From NCBI GenBank assembly GCA_007859835.1, contig SJPJ01000001.1, positions 6,237,632-6,301,631 on the forward strand: DNA of 64,000 nt, read 5' to 3'. This document shows positions 18,764 to 27,201 of the stretch, one piece after another. Under the pieces are notes generated by a model. That model did no database searches and had not been told where the DNA came from. It saw only the letters and a program-made list of their open reading frames with translations. Origin of the DNA: Novipirellula herctigrandis. GTDB taxonomy: Bacteria > Planctomycetota > Planctomycetia > Pirellulales > Pirellulaceae. A program made the position numbers and the translations under genes. The stretch's first letter is position 1, and each line of letters opens with the position of its first letter.

Positions 18764-18934
18764 CTAGATGTCAGACGACATCTGATTTTCGTAAGCGGTC
18801 TGCTGTTGAGCTTCTTGCGTAGGCGTAATTGTTTCTTGATGTTCGATGACGAAGGGTTCGGGTTGGCCACAACCAACAACGGTACCGACCAACAACAGGC
18901 TAGCAACCAGTAGAAGTGAGTGTGAGAAAGTCAT
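18764..18934 (-). CDS. 56-residue lipoprotein downstream of a DUF1559 gene
   Basis: A short gene below the usual ORF length cut-off. The product starts MTFSHSLLLVASLLLVGTVV and continues GCGQPEP, giving a signal peptide with lipobox VVGC and a lipidated Cys at residue 22. The mature part is only 35 residues, rich in Gln, Glu and Thr, and ends at TAG (18764-18766). GGAT lies about 6 bases before the ATG at 18934. It is on the same strand as, and 318 bp downstream of, the DUF1559 gene, with a terminator between them. Small lipoproteins of this kind are often found next to DUF1559 genes in planctomycetes (recalled, not searched). Function unknown. Confidence 0.75.
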   Translation of the reverse strand: MTFSHSLLLVASLLLVGTVVGCGQPEPFVIEHQETITPTQEAQQQTAYENQMSSDI

Positions 18935-19252
18935 TTAAAGATCCAATCTAAAATGTGATAGAAACGAACAGAAATCAGAGCGAACGGAGTTGTGAAACCA
19001 CCGTTGTAGAGGTGAGTTGTAATTACGTCCAACTCATCTCGTATAACAGCATGGCCATTTGCGGGCCATGTACATCAGTCACAAACACCACCGTTACGGA
19101 CGGCAGCTAACGATGCCTTCGTTGGTTTCACCATCGAATCGCTCATCACTTTACAAAAAGGAGCCAAGCCGTGGATGGGCTGGGCTCCAAGATTTACTAT
19201 GGGATTTACGATGTGACGATTGTTTTTTGATCGAGACAACGTAACGTGCCGC
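18935..19252. other. spacer between DUF1559 gene and lipoprotein gene
   Basis: 318 bp. It contains the terminator of the DUF1559 gene (19155-19188) and a second hairpin, CATGGCC (19050-19056) pairing with GGCCATG (19064-19070), which has no T tract. No other gene is visible. Confidence 0.6.
19155..19188 (-). terminator. Rho-independent terminator of the DUF1559 gene
   Basis: Read on the minus strand, GGAGCC pairs with GGCTCC and, after one mismatch, AGCC pairs with GGCT around a 7-base loop (19160-19188). Five T residues follow (19159-19155). It lies about 65 bp past the DUF1559 stop codon. Confidence 0.75.
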
Positions 19253-20422
19253 CTATTCGAGCCCTTCCGTTTCTTTCATGGCTCGAGTTCCCAATGCACC
19301 CCAAAGGCCATAAGGACTCTTGTCACCTGCGGTAGGTGTCGCACCATAGTTTCCAGCCTCGATGCTGTCGGTGATAAACCGAACCGCGCCATCGGCCATC
19401 AGTACATGGGCACCACCTTGGTGACGGCTACCAGCTGTGGAAATACCCTGTGAAGCGTCTCCACCGCGGAAGCAGTTAGGTTGATTCGGAGGAAGAATCG
19501 TTTGGAAGGCGGTGTACTGCAGACGTCCATCAGCCCAACGATAAGCACGTTGTTGGTCATTTCCGCCAAGGTTGGTGCCTGACTTGTAAAACTGAGGACG
19601 CAATGGGTCAACCATGTCGAGACAATGTTGAATCACCATCCCTGATTGGTTGACTAACGCATCATTGACCGCGTATGCATTGCTGGCCTTTGCTTCGCGA
19701 GCTCCCAAGCTTGAGCAGATTTCGCCACACATGATTGTGTTCGCTGTGCCATCGAGAATGTCTCGAAATGCAGTGTCATGTCGAGCCCAGAATACGCCAC
19801 GATTGGTGCCTCTTGCTTCTTTCGCGGTATTGGTGTCATCCCACTCGTTATTGCCGGTGATGTCGGAATTGTCATCGTCATTACTGTCATAGAAACCTTG
19901 CTGATTTCGTCCGCCGGAGTTAACCAAACGAGCACTATCACCTTGGCACGCAGCGTAGTTGGTCCGGCCATAGGCAGGGCGTCCAATGCCTGGGTCACTA
20001 GGACAGCGAAAGCTTGGGATGTCCGTGCGCCAGGGCTCGAAATTCATCCAAGGGCACGGTCCCATCGGTACCCTTATTGGATTTGAAGGAGCACCGTTGC
20101 TAATGACTTCCCAAAGGCCTTGCTGCTCGATGAACGGGGTTAAGCCGACCAACCAGCTCGCAAACAGCCGGTTAGATGTATTGGAATCGGGTGGGTTATG
20201 CGTCGTGCCACCCATGTTCATCGGCAATTGCTTGAAGGCCGCATGGTAGTTATGTAGGCCTAACCCAATTTGCTTGAAGTTATTACTACAACTCATGCGA
20301 CGTGCCGCTTCGCGAGCCGCCTGAACCGCTGGCAACAATAATCCGACCAGGACGCCAATAATAGCGATGACAACGAGGAGTTCGACCAGCGTAAAGCCAG
20401 TCTTTTGTTTTCGTTTAATCAT
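19253..20422 (-). CDS. DUF1559 protein with type IV pilin-like N terminus
   Basis: 389 residues from the ATG at 20422, preceded by AGAAAG; an upstream in-frame start at 20464 would spoil the leader. The N terminus has the prepilin cleavage and methylation signal, GFTLVELLVVIAIIGVLVGL, followed by LPAVQAAREAARRMSCSNN, the hallmark of the large planctomycete DUF1559 family. The C terminus carries the H-X9-DG motif (HQGGAHVLMADG). Such proteins are thought to be pseudopilins or surface fibres processed by a prepilin peptidase. It follows the DUF6807 gene on the same strand after about 300 bp, and a terminator closes it. The specific role is unknown; genomes of this group carry many copies, often beside carbohydrate genes. 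Confidence 0.93.
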   Translation of the reverse strand: MIKRKQKTGFTLVELLVVIAIIGVLVGLLLPAVQAAREAARRMSCSNNFKQIGLGLHNYHAAFKQLPMNMGGTTHNPPDSNTSNRLFASWLVGLTPFIEQQGLWEVISNGAPSNPIRVPMGPCPWMNFEPWRTDIPSFRCPSDPGIGRPAYGRTNYAACQGDSARLVNSGGRNQQGFYDSNDDDNSDITGNNEWDDTNTAKEARGTNRGVFWARHDTAFRDILDGTANTIMCGEICSSLGAREAKASNAYAVNDALVNQSGMVIQHCLDMVDPLRPQFYKSGTNLGGNDQQRAYRWADGRLQYTAFQTILPPNQPNCFRGGDASQGISTAGSRHQGGAHVLMADGAVRFITDSIEAGNYGATPTAGDKSPYGLWGALGTRAMKETEGLE

Positions 20423-20724
20423 ACTTTCTAACCCTTTCGTGAACAAAACAAAGAAAACACCCATGAACGTTTCGGGTGTTGGAGAAGACAGAATTGATCA
20501 AATGCAAGTTGAGAACAGCATGAATGCGCGCTGTTTTCACTGCTTGAAGTCGGAGTTGGTTGTGCGTCTTGAATGCGGCCGGTGATTTCACATCGACGGC
20601 GGTACTTGGCTTTGACATCGCCATCGCGCGTTTTTATCAAGCGACTTCCAGCCGTTTTGCGGTTCATACGGAACGAAGACGGAACCGATTCCAGTCTCGG
20701 TGCGAATGCGTTTTCCACCATGAC
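20423..20724. other. spacer between DUF6807 and DUF1559 genes
   Basis: 302 bp between two minus-strand genes. No clear hairpin with a T tract and no promoter pair could be assigned. No additional gene. Confidence 0.5.
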
Positions 20725-21744
20725 TTAAAGGCCTCCGTTGCAATAGGCTTGGTAATGCTTCGCGACGTCGCCGGTTTCGGCATCGCCGTTGTGTATCAAC
20801 AAGCCAACCCGTTGGTCGTAGATTTCACCTTTGTTGATCGTAAAGGTTGCGACGTGAAATCCTTTTGGTCCGCGAGGCCCCCAAGTGCCATAGTCACGTG
20901 TCAGCCATAGGTGCGGCGGTTTCTTGCTCGAGTGGATGAAGCATGCAAGTCCCTCGGAGTCTTGTTGGCCTTCAAGCGGTGCCGAGTAGTCCACCCACGT
21001 CGCGAGTTGATTGTGGGTTCCTTCTTGGTTCTCGCCTGCCTCGCTGTTGACGATCTTTCCTTTACCCTTTTCCACGTTGAAGGTGTCGTTCATTCGTATG
21101 TAGGGAATCGCGTAATGCGATGCGTCTCGCGTGATCGTCACATTGCCGTAGGTGGCTCGAAGCTCGAACGAGAAGTCGAGGAAGTATTGGCCCTTATCCA
21201 ACGCACGCACTCGATAGTGACGCAGTTCGTCCAAGAGAGGCACGTCGCCGTTCATCCATGTGAGCTTCTCGTCGATCTCGGCTAAGTCGCCATCCGTCTT
21301 TAAACCGGAGAACTCGACATGGACGACTCGCCTCTTGTAGGGAGCAACCGGCCATTTCGACTTCGTCTTATCTGTTACACCAGAGTAGAGAGCGTTGTAG
21401 ATACCCGCCCTCTCTGGCTGTCCCTCCAAATGGACCCGCTCCTCCGCAACCCAAAATGAGCGATGGTGGGGGTACGGCTCAGTGATTTTCACCGTCATCG
21501 GCCTTCCACTTGAACTGTTGAACGGATCAAAATGGGGCAAGTCAACCGACGAATCATACCGGTAAACCAACGCAGTCTTCCCATCGATGGTCATCGTCAT
21601 GCTACCGGCATCGTCATTAACATCCACGACAACGCGGGCGGTTTTGGGTTCACCAGCCACGCTAGATAGCAGGGGAAACGTCAAGGTCGCCGAAAGCAGC
21701 GTGATGCTAAGAATGTAATAACGGTTGAACATCATGAATCTCAT
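20725..21744 (-). CDS. DUF6807 (PmoA-like) secreted protein
   Basis: 339 residues with an N-terminal signal peptide (hydrophobic core about 10-28, ending SSVAGEPK). The YPHHRSFWVA motif near residue 91, the DPFNS segment before it, and the late HLWLTRDYGTWGPRGPKGF block match the family once named methane oxygenase PmoA (PF14100), now DUF6807. In planctomycetes these proteins usually lie beside Gfo/Idh/MocA oxidoreductases, as here, and are not methane oxygenases. A sugar-binding or sugar-modifying role is suspected but unproven. The start is 21 bp past the oxidoreductase stop, so the two are very likely one operon. Confidence 0.88.
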   Translation of the reverse strand: MRFMMFNRYYILSITLLSATLTFPLLSSVAGEPKTARVVVDVNDDAGSMTMTIDGKTALVYRYDSSVDLPHFDPFNSSSGRPMTVKITEPYPHHRSFWVAEERVHLEGQPERAGIYNALYSGVTDKTKSKWPVAPYKRRVVHVEFSGLKTDGDLAEIDEKLTWMNGDVPLLDELRHYRVRALDKGQYFLDFSFELRATYGNVTITRDASHYAIPYIRMNDTFNVEKGKGKIVNSEAGENQEGTHNQLATWVDYSAPLEGQQDSEGLACFIHSSKKPPHLWLTRDYGTWGPRGPKGFHVATFTINKGEIYDQRVGLLIHNGDAETGDVAKHYQAYCNGGL

Positions 21745-21765
21745 AGGAACTCAATGGGAAACGGC

Positions 21766-23103
21766 CTAGACCTCTGGCCATTCATATCCCTTGCGGATCT
21801 CACGGGTGAGCATTGAATTCGCCTCAGCGTCGTCAATGAATTGTTCTGCATCGGGATCCCACTTCAGGTTACGTCCCAATAGACGCCCAATATTTAGTAG
21901 GTGGCAAACCGACGCACTTCGGTGCCCCAGTTCGACATCGGCAATAGGACGTTCGCCCGATATGGCACAATCAATCCAGTTGCCGACGTGATTTTGGTTT
22001 TGGCGTGAATGCTTCTTCAGCAACTCCTCGGCCATTTCCTTTGGATTGGATCCCAATGCACCGCGGAAGATTTCCATCTTGCCTTTTTCGCCCACGAAGA
22101 TCCCACCACCACGGTTCGCTTTGTCGTCTAACCGGACGGTGATGCCGTTGGCGTAGCGATAGCCCAGTCTCGGTTCTCTGCACGCTTTCTTGCCGCGGTC
22201 CATCGACTCGGGTTTGCTATAAGTTGGCAATTCCAAAGCAGGGCCATCGACGAGGATCTCGGTTGGGCCGGTACTGTCCAGACCAAGCGCCCATTGAATT
22301 TGGTCGAAGCCATGTGTTCCCCAACCCGTCATTTCGCCACCACTGTAGGGTCGAAATGAAAGCCACCCAGGATTGCCGCGCGGCACGTAAAGTTCCTTGT
22401 TGTATGGCACAAGCTTCGTCGGCCCACACCACATTTCCCAGTCGAGACCATCGGGTACTTTTTCCTCGGGAAGGTCGCACAACCAAGGGCTCTCGTAATT
22501 GGCCGCAAACACTTCGCGAATTTTTCCCAAGCCACCGTTACGAATGAATTCACAGCCGATGAAGTTTTCACGCTGCGAACGCTGCTGCGATCCGACCTGG
22601 AACGTGATGCCTGTGCGTCGAGCCGCTTTGACCATCAGGCGACCCTCAGGAATCGTCAAAGTCATTGGCTTTTCTGCATAAACATGCTTGCCTGCCAAGG
22701 CAGCGGAAATGCAGATGTTCGCTCGCCAATGCTCAGGAGTTGCTGTTGTGATCGCATCCACGTCTTTTCGGTCGAGCACCCGGCGGTAATCTTGATAGAC
22801 ATCCTTGGCGCCGGTTGACTTAGCAATACCTTCCCCTCGGGGTTGATTCACATCGCAAACACAGATGACTTGAGTCCGCGGGTCTTTTACGGCACCTCGA
22901 AAAATACCGCTTCCCTGTCGTCCGACGCCGATACCGGCTACGCCGATCCGATCATTGGCTCCCGGGCGGTCGCCTTGCGCCAATGCCGATCGAGGAATAA
23001 TTGTCGGAATTGCGAAACTTGCGGCCGAAACGGCTGCGGTCTTACGAAGGAACCCACGCCGAGTTATTTGAGGCTTTTTCGTTTCTTGGGACCTGTTGAT
23101 CAT
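21766..23103 (-). CDS. Tat-exported Gfo/Idh/MocA family oxidoreductase
   Basis: 445 residues from the ATG at 23103, which has GGAGAACAGGTG directly upstream; the frame extends to 23172 without support. The leader TRRGFLRKTAAVSAASFAIP is a twin-arginine signal. A Rossmann fold begins at RIGVAGIGVGRQGSG, and CVCDVN, TATPEHWRA and the EKPMTLT motif (Lys of the EKP triad) are typical. These enzymes oxidise or epimerise sugars with NAD(P) bound before export. C-terminal HVGNWIDCAISGERPIADVE is the usual planctomycete ending. It is followed closely by the DUF6807 gene and preceded by the TIM-barrel isomerase gene (105-bp gap). Confidence 0.9.
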   Translation of the reverse strand: MINRSQETKKPQITRRGFLRKTAAVSAASFAIPTIIPRSALAQGDRPGANDRIGVAGIGVGRQGSGIFRGAVKDPRTQVICVCDVNQPRGEGIAKSTGAKDVYQDYRRVLDRKDVDAITTATPEHWRANICISAALAGKHVYAEKPMTLTIPEGRLMVKAARRTGITFQVGSQQRSQRENFIGCEFIRNGGLGKIREVFAANYESPWLCDLPEEKVPDGLDWEMWCGPTKLVPYNKELYVPRGNPGWLSFRPYSGGEMTGWGTHGFDQIQWALGLDSTGPTEILVDGPALELPTYSKPESMDRGKKACREPRLGYRYANGITVRLDDKANRGGGIFVGEKGKMEIFRGALGSNPKEMAEELLKKHSRQNQNHVGNWIDCAISGERPIADVELGHRSASVCHLLNIGRLLGRNLKWDPDAEQFIDDAEANSMLTREIRKGYEWPEV

Positions 23104-23208
23104 CACCTGTTCTCCAAAGTTATTTCGCGTGGGCGAAGCGAAAATAGCTGTGTGTTTTTGACAGTCGCCCAAGGCATTGATTCGAAACCTTGCTCGTTCC
23201 GATGACTT

Positions 23209-24063
23209 TTACGTCAACGCAACTTGCCGTTGATCTGACCGAATGATTGACTTGAGGTGTGAAATGCTACGCTCCGCTTGGTCCAATGTGCCACACTCAA
23301 CGCTAAGAACGATGTCCTGTGGTACGGAACGACAAATGTCGACGATACGTTTCCAGTCAACGACGCCATCACCGCAAGCGCATCCGACTGCGGTTCCCAT
23401 CACCTTGCCTCGTTCGGCATCCGACTGTTCAATCGAAATGTCCTTGGCATGGATGTGAATCACACGATCCTTGATCCGTTCGAGCCACTCGTGAGGATCT
23501 TCCCCTCCCAGATAGGCGTTGCCTGTGTCGAAATTTGCACCCAAGTTAGGTGAGTCGACGAGGTCTAAGCACTTGTCATAGAGGTCAGGCTTGAGCGAGT
23601 AGGTTTGATGCATCTCGAAGCCGATTTTGATCCCCCGACGCTCGCAGACCTTCAACGCTTCCATCAGCGAATAGCGGATCAACACGAAGTCTTCCTCCAT
23701 GGTGGTCCAAGGTTGCTTGTGACCTTCGTGTGTATTGAGGATTGGAGCCCCTGCCTCGGTTGCAAATCGGGCAGCTTGTTTCAAGTATTCGACTGCGATC
23801 TCGGGCTTAGACGCTTGACTATGCGAGGACAAAGCGGAGAGTTTCAAACCGTGCTTCTCAACCTCATCACGGATTCGATAGGGGTCATCCAGCATTGATA
23901 CACTGTGGAAGTACCTTGCTTCGCTTAGTAGTTCACGCCCCCAATGTACCATTGGTTCGATATATTCGTAGCCGAGCTCCGCAGCGAATTGCACACCCCA
24001 TTCAAATGATTTATGGGACGTCCTGACTGCCTCGAGGTTCAAACCTATGCCTACGTGTCCCAT
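23209..24063 (-). CDS. sugar phosphate isomerase/epimerase-type TIM-barrel protein
   Basis: 284 residues from the ATG at 24063 (AAGGA upstream); the longer frame to 24141 adds unrelated residues. The xylose-isomerase-like barrel is seen from GIGLNLEAVRTSHKSFEWGV through EYIEPMVHWG. The expected metal ligands appear in order: Glu in IGFEMHQT, Asp in ANFDTGNAY, His in VIHIHAKDIS and Glu in LSVECG. Members isomerise or epimerise free or phosphorylated sugars, and some are keto-inositol or tagatose enzymes; the substrate cannot be told. No signal peptide, so cytoplasmic. It is the first gene of a minus-strand set continuing into the oxidoreductase and DUF6807 genes. Confidence 0.87.
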   Translation of the reverse strand: MGHVGIGLNLEAVRTSHKSFEWGVQFAAELGYEYIEPMVHWGRELLSEARYFHSVSMLDDPYRIRDEVEKHGLKLSALSSHSQASKPEIAVEYLKQAARFATEAGAPILNTHEGHKQPWTTMEEDFVLIRYSLMEALKVCERRGIKIGFEMHQTYSLKPDLYDKCLDLVDSPNLGANFDTGNAYLGGEDPHEWLERIKDRVIHIHAKDISIEQSDAERGKVMGTAVGCACGDGVVDWKRIVDICRSVPQDIVLSVECGTLDQAERSISHLKSIIRSDQRQVALT

Positions 24064-24911
24064 AAAAAATTGTCCTTGCGTTGCAATCGAAAGTGAGTGA
24101 GGTCTCCATTGGATTGTACTGTGCGGCGTATCGAATACCATTGCTCGATATTGTCAAAGTTATGGTAGAAATTTGTCTCGGGGGGGCGTATGCGGTTGGT
24201 GGGTTTCGCATCGATATTGTCGTTGCAACATGCGTGCATTGAGCGTTTGTTTGCAAAGTTCTTTGCACTCAAATGACTGCAAGCTACTTCGCCGTAACAA
24301 CCGGGCGACGCGAGTGTTGAAGACGGGAATCGTTGCTTCTAAGCATCCACACCTGTTGCGGCTAAGTGTTTTCGCTTCTTGCGACGAGGTGGTCTCACTG
24401 CGCGGAGCCTATGTGCTGTTGATACGAGGGGGTTGGTGGCCCCCTTGTCCTGTTTTTGCAAGCTGTGTTTACAGCTTGCCGGCATGGGTTAATGCCGCCA
24501 GCAGAAGGTGTTGCGATTTCGGTAAACATCAAAAATGATAATGTTAGGTGCCTTTCATTGCAGTTAATCAGAATTGTAATTCAGTGAAACGATGTATCGC
24601 CAAATGGGGGCGAACACGAACATGGTCCTAAGAAACATGACAACCATTGAATAATGGATGGGCCTTCGTGGATTTCTAGGTTAGATGTAGGCGTATGATT
24701 GCGCGGTTATGTGGTTCATGGATGAGCATCGTGGACGAACCTACTTCCTTGTCGCCGGCGATTTGAAGTTGCTTGAGGATCATGACTTCGATTGGCGCGA
24801 TAGTATCCCTAGAACCCTCTCATTCGGAATTAGGTAAACATCAATCGATCGGATGAATTTATTCTTGCTTCAATGCAATCCCGTCACGGCATCAACGCGC
24901 CGTAGGATTTT
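24064..24911. other. 848-bp intergenic region between divergent genes
   Basis: It should hold the promoter of the isomerase operon. A plus-strand frame at 24173-24538 is rich in Cys, Arg, Ser and Trp and looks non-coding. A 42-codon frame at 24709-24837 has acidic, protein-like composition but no ribosome binding site. Nothing else is supported. Confidence 0.5.
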
Positions 24912-25358
24912 GTGTCCCTCCGCCACTTCAATTCTAGAATCGACTCATCACACATGTTTATCATTCGCAAAAGCAGGAACCGTCGCTTAATCACGTCTTC
25001 CGCCTCCTTGTTGATTGCAGGCGTCGTTTATTTAGGGACGGGTAGAGTCGACATGGACCCCATCAATCGCAATCATCGAAACCGGGGAACTGGAATCTAC
25101 GTTGCTGGGTTCAAAATTTGGGATCCCGCATCCAAGTCAGGTGTGGGCTCGACGAAGGACGAAGAAGAGACTCAACGATCGGCGCCACAAACGGTTTCGC
25201 CTTTGAAGCCACAAACGCCAAAGATGTCTTCGCCATTGACGCCAAAAATGTCTTCGCCGTCGGGGCCTCAGCTTAATCCGCTGTTCCAAGAGCAAGCCAC
25301 TGAGCTTTCGCCTAGTCAGCTCGTTTTGCCAGTGCAAATAGGGTCATCGTACAAATAG
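24912..25358 (+). CDS. short membrane-anchored or secreted hypothetical protein
   Basis: 148 residues from a GTG at 24912 with TAGGA just upstream; an ATG at 24954 would give 134 residues but has no ribosome binding site. I do not recognise it. A basic stretch (RKSRNRR) is followed by one hydrophobic segment (about 29-42, SSASLLIAGVVYLG), so it is probably anchored or exported. The rest is Pro/Ser/Thr-rich and contains an imperfect internal repeat of PKMSSP (two copies, from a 33-bp DNA duplication around 25216-25262). The stop codon lies at the base of a perfect hairpin. It converges on xylB. Confidence 0.5.
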   Translation: MSLRHFNSRIDSSHMFIIRKSRNRRLITSSASLLIAGVVYLGTGRVDMDPINRNHRNRGTGIYVAGFKIWDPASKSGVGSTKDEEETQRSAPQTVSPLKPQTPKMSSPLTPKMSSPSGPQLNPLFQEQATELSPSQLVLPVQIGSSYK

Positions 25359-25377
25359 TGCCATTCAAGAATGGCAC
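25358..25377. terminator. perfect hairpin at the end of the hypothetical gene
   Basis: GTGCCATT (25358-25365) and AATGGCAC (25370-25377) pair perfectly around a 4-base loop, starting at the last base of the stop codon. There is no T tract, so termination would be weak or of the hairpin-only kind. The symmetrical position between convergent genes fits a bidirectional signal. Confidence 0.4.
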
Positions 25378-25590
25378 AGTCGTATGCCGCTTGCCGTGCT
25401 TGGCGTTGTCCTGGTACGGGTATTGCGTGCCCGTTTCGATAGGCCCGTCGTCGGAGCGTGGAAGGACTCTTTGAAGCAACTGCGACTGGATCGGGCTACG
25501 GGCGAACCTGTGACCGGGGCATGCCGGTTTGGCTACGTTTTGATCATTCGGCAGTTGTTGGATCACCGCCACTGCGTTGAACGCTTTGGT

Positions 25591-27117
25591 CTACAATGCC
25601 TGATACTCAGCAATTGCTTCCATCGAGCCTTTCAGTTGCTGGTATAGGTCGCGGTAGATCGGAAACAGCTTGTTGTAATTGGCAACGGCTTTTCGGTCAG
25701 GCTTCGTTTCTTCGGCTACTTTGATCGTAGCCGTGCAGGCGGTTTCGATCGACTTGTATGCTCCATCGCCTACCGCTGCCAACAGTGCCACGCCAAATGC
25801 GGCTCCTTGTTCGACTTCCAATCGGGTGATTTTCTTTCCGAAGACATCTGCTTGCATCTGGCGCCAGAACGGATTTTTGCTGCCACCACCCGACGCACGA
25901 ATCTGTCTGACCGGAACGTCAAGTGACTGAATGATGTCGAGGCTGTCACGAAGAGCAAACGTGATACCTTCCATCACACTTCGCGTCATGTGGCCGCGTG
26001 TGTGAGTGAGGTTCATGCCGACAAAGCTGCCGCGAGCGTTAGGGTCGGCATGCGGCGTTCTCTCGCCATTGAGGTAGGGCAAGAAAACGATTCCGTCACT
26101 GCCGGCGGCGACAGCCTGGGCTTCTTTGGTCGCTGCTTCATAGCGTTTGCCTTTATCGATTCCCGACAATCCCTGCAAAATCGAATCAACCCACCATTGC
26201 AATGAACCGCCACTGGTCAGGTTCACGCCCATCATGTGCCACTTGCCGTTGACGGCGTGACAGAACGTATGCAATCTGCCGCTCTTGTCATATTGGGGCT
26301 GGTCGCTATGAACAAACATAACGCCGCTGGTTCCAATGGAGGTGCTGAGCACTCCTTTTTTGACGATGCCGTTTCCGACCGCGCCGGCCGCGCAATCGCC
26401 TGCACCGCCGACGACTTTGCATTCGGTGGTCAATCCAAGTTTTTTGGCTGCTTCCTTGGTCAACGTCCCAGTCACTTGGTCGCTTTCGACAACCTCTGGT
26501 AACAAGTCCATGTCGAGCTGCAATTTGCTCATCAGTTTTTTGGACCACGTTCGTTTGACCACATCGAGCAGTAGCGTGCCGCTTGCGTCACTCACTTCGC
26601 TGACGTAATTCCCGGTCAAGCGGCGGCGAATGTCGTCTTTGGGCAAAAGCACTTTGGCAAGTTTGTCGAAGTTCCGCTTTTCGTTATTGCGAAGCCAAAG
26701 GATCTTAGGGGCTTGGAATCCAGTCAAAGCGGGATTGGCGACCATTTTGATAAGCGCATTGCGACCGCCAGCGGCCTTTGTGATTTCGTCGCATTCCGAC
26801 GTCGTACGCTGGTCATTCCACAGCAGTGCGGGACGGATGACCTTGCCGCTTTTGTCAACAAACACCGAACCATGCATTTGGCCACTTAGCCCAATCGCTT
26901 TGACGTCGGCCGGTTTTAAACCACTCGATTTCATGACTTTGCGGACAGTCGCAACGGTGGCTTTCCACCAATCTTCGGGGTCCTGTTCGGTCCAGCCTGG
27001 TTTGGGCTGGTGCATCGGGTATTCTGCGTTTGCTTCGGCTAAAACGGTGCCATCGGCCTTAATCAACAACGTTTTCGTGCCGCTGGTGCCAACGTCGATT
27101 CCGAGATAGTGACTCAT
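25591..27117 (-). CDS. xylB: xylulokinase
   Basis: 508 residues, the normal length for FGGY-family xylulokinases. It phosphorylates D-xylulose with ATP, feeding the pentose phosphate pathway in the cytoplasm. Visible motifs are the N-terminal phosphate-binding DVGTSGTKTLL (D8), the substrate loop GLSGQMHG near 77-84, ALLWNDQR, the catalytic-Asp region VGGAGDCAAGAVGNG, LPYLNGERTPHADP, and the ATP-site block IRASGGGSKNPFWRQMQADV. The GLSGQMHG sequence favours xylulokinase over glycerol or gluconate kinases. It is divergent from the solute-binding lipoprotein gene; the 84-bp shared spacer holds a perfect TATAAT at 27174-27179 but no matching -35 element. Confidence 0.93.
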   Translation of the reverse strand: MSHYLGIDVGTSGTKTLLIKADGTVLAEANAEYPMHQPKPGWTEQDPEDWWKATVATVRKVMKSSGLKPADVKAIGLSGQMHGSVFVDKSGKVIRPALLWNDQRTTSECDEITKAAGGRNALIKMVANPALTGFQAPKILWLRNNEKRNFDKLAKVLLPKDDIRRRLTGNYVSEVSDASGTLLLDVVKRTWSKKLMSKLQLDMDLLPEVVESDQVTGTLTKEAAKKLGLTTECKVVGGAGDCAAGAVGNGIVKKGVLSTSIGTSGVMFVHSDQPQYDKSGRLHTFCHAVNGKWHMMGVNLTSGGSLQWWVDSILQGLSGIDKGKRYEAATKEAQAVAAGSDGIVFLPYLNGERTPHADPNARGSFVGMNLTHTRGHMTRSVMEGITFALRDSLDIIQSLDVPVRQIRASGGGSKNPFWRQMQADVFGKKITRLEVEQGAAFGVALLAAVGDGAYKSIETACTATIKVAEETKPDRKAVANYNKLFPIYRDLYQQLKGSMEAIAEYQAL

Positions 27118-27201
27118 GGGTGGTTTCCAAAGGATGATAAAGAATCAAAAAAGGATCACGAACAGGCCCACACTATAATGCGTACAAGGCCGTAACCAAA
27201 C

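Noticed and set aside
24173-24538. 121-codon plus frame rich in Cys, Trp and Arg
   Set aside because: Composition is typical of non-coding frames and there is no ribosome binding site.
24709-24837. 42-codon frame with acidic, protein-like composition
   Set aside because: No ribosome binding site and no relation to a known small protein; may be a gene remnant but not enough to call.
27174-27179. Perfect TATAAT between xylB and the solute-binding protein gene
   Set aside because: No acceptable -35 at 16-18 bases upstream, so I do not list it as a promoter.
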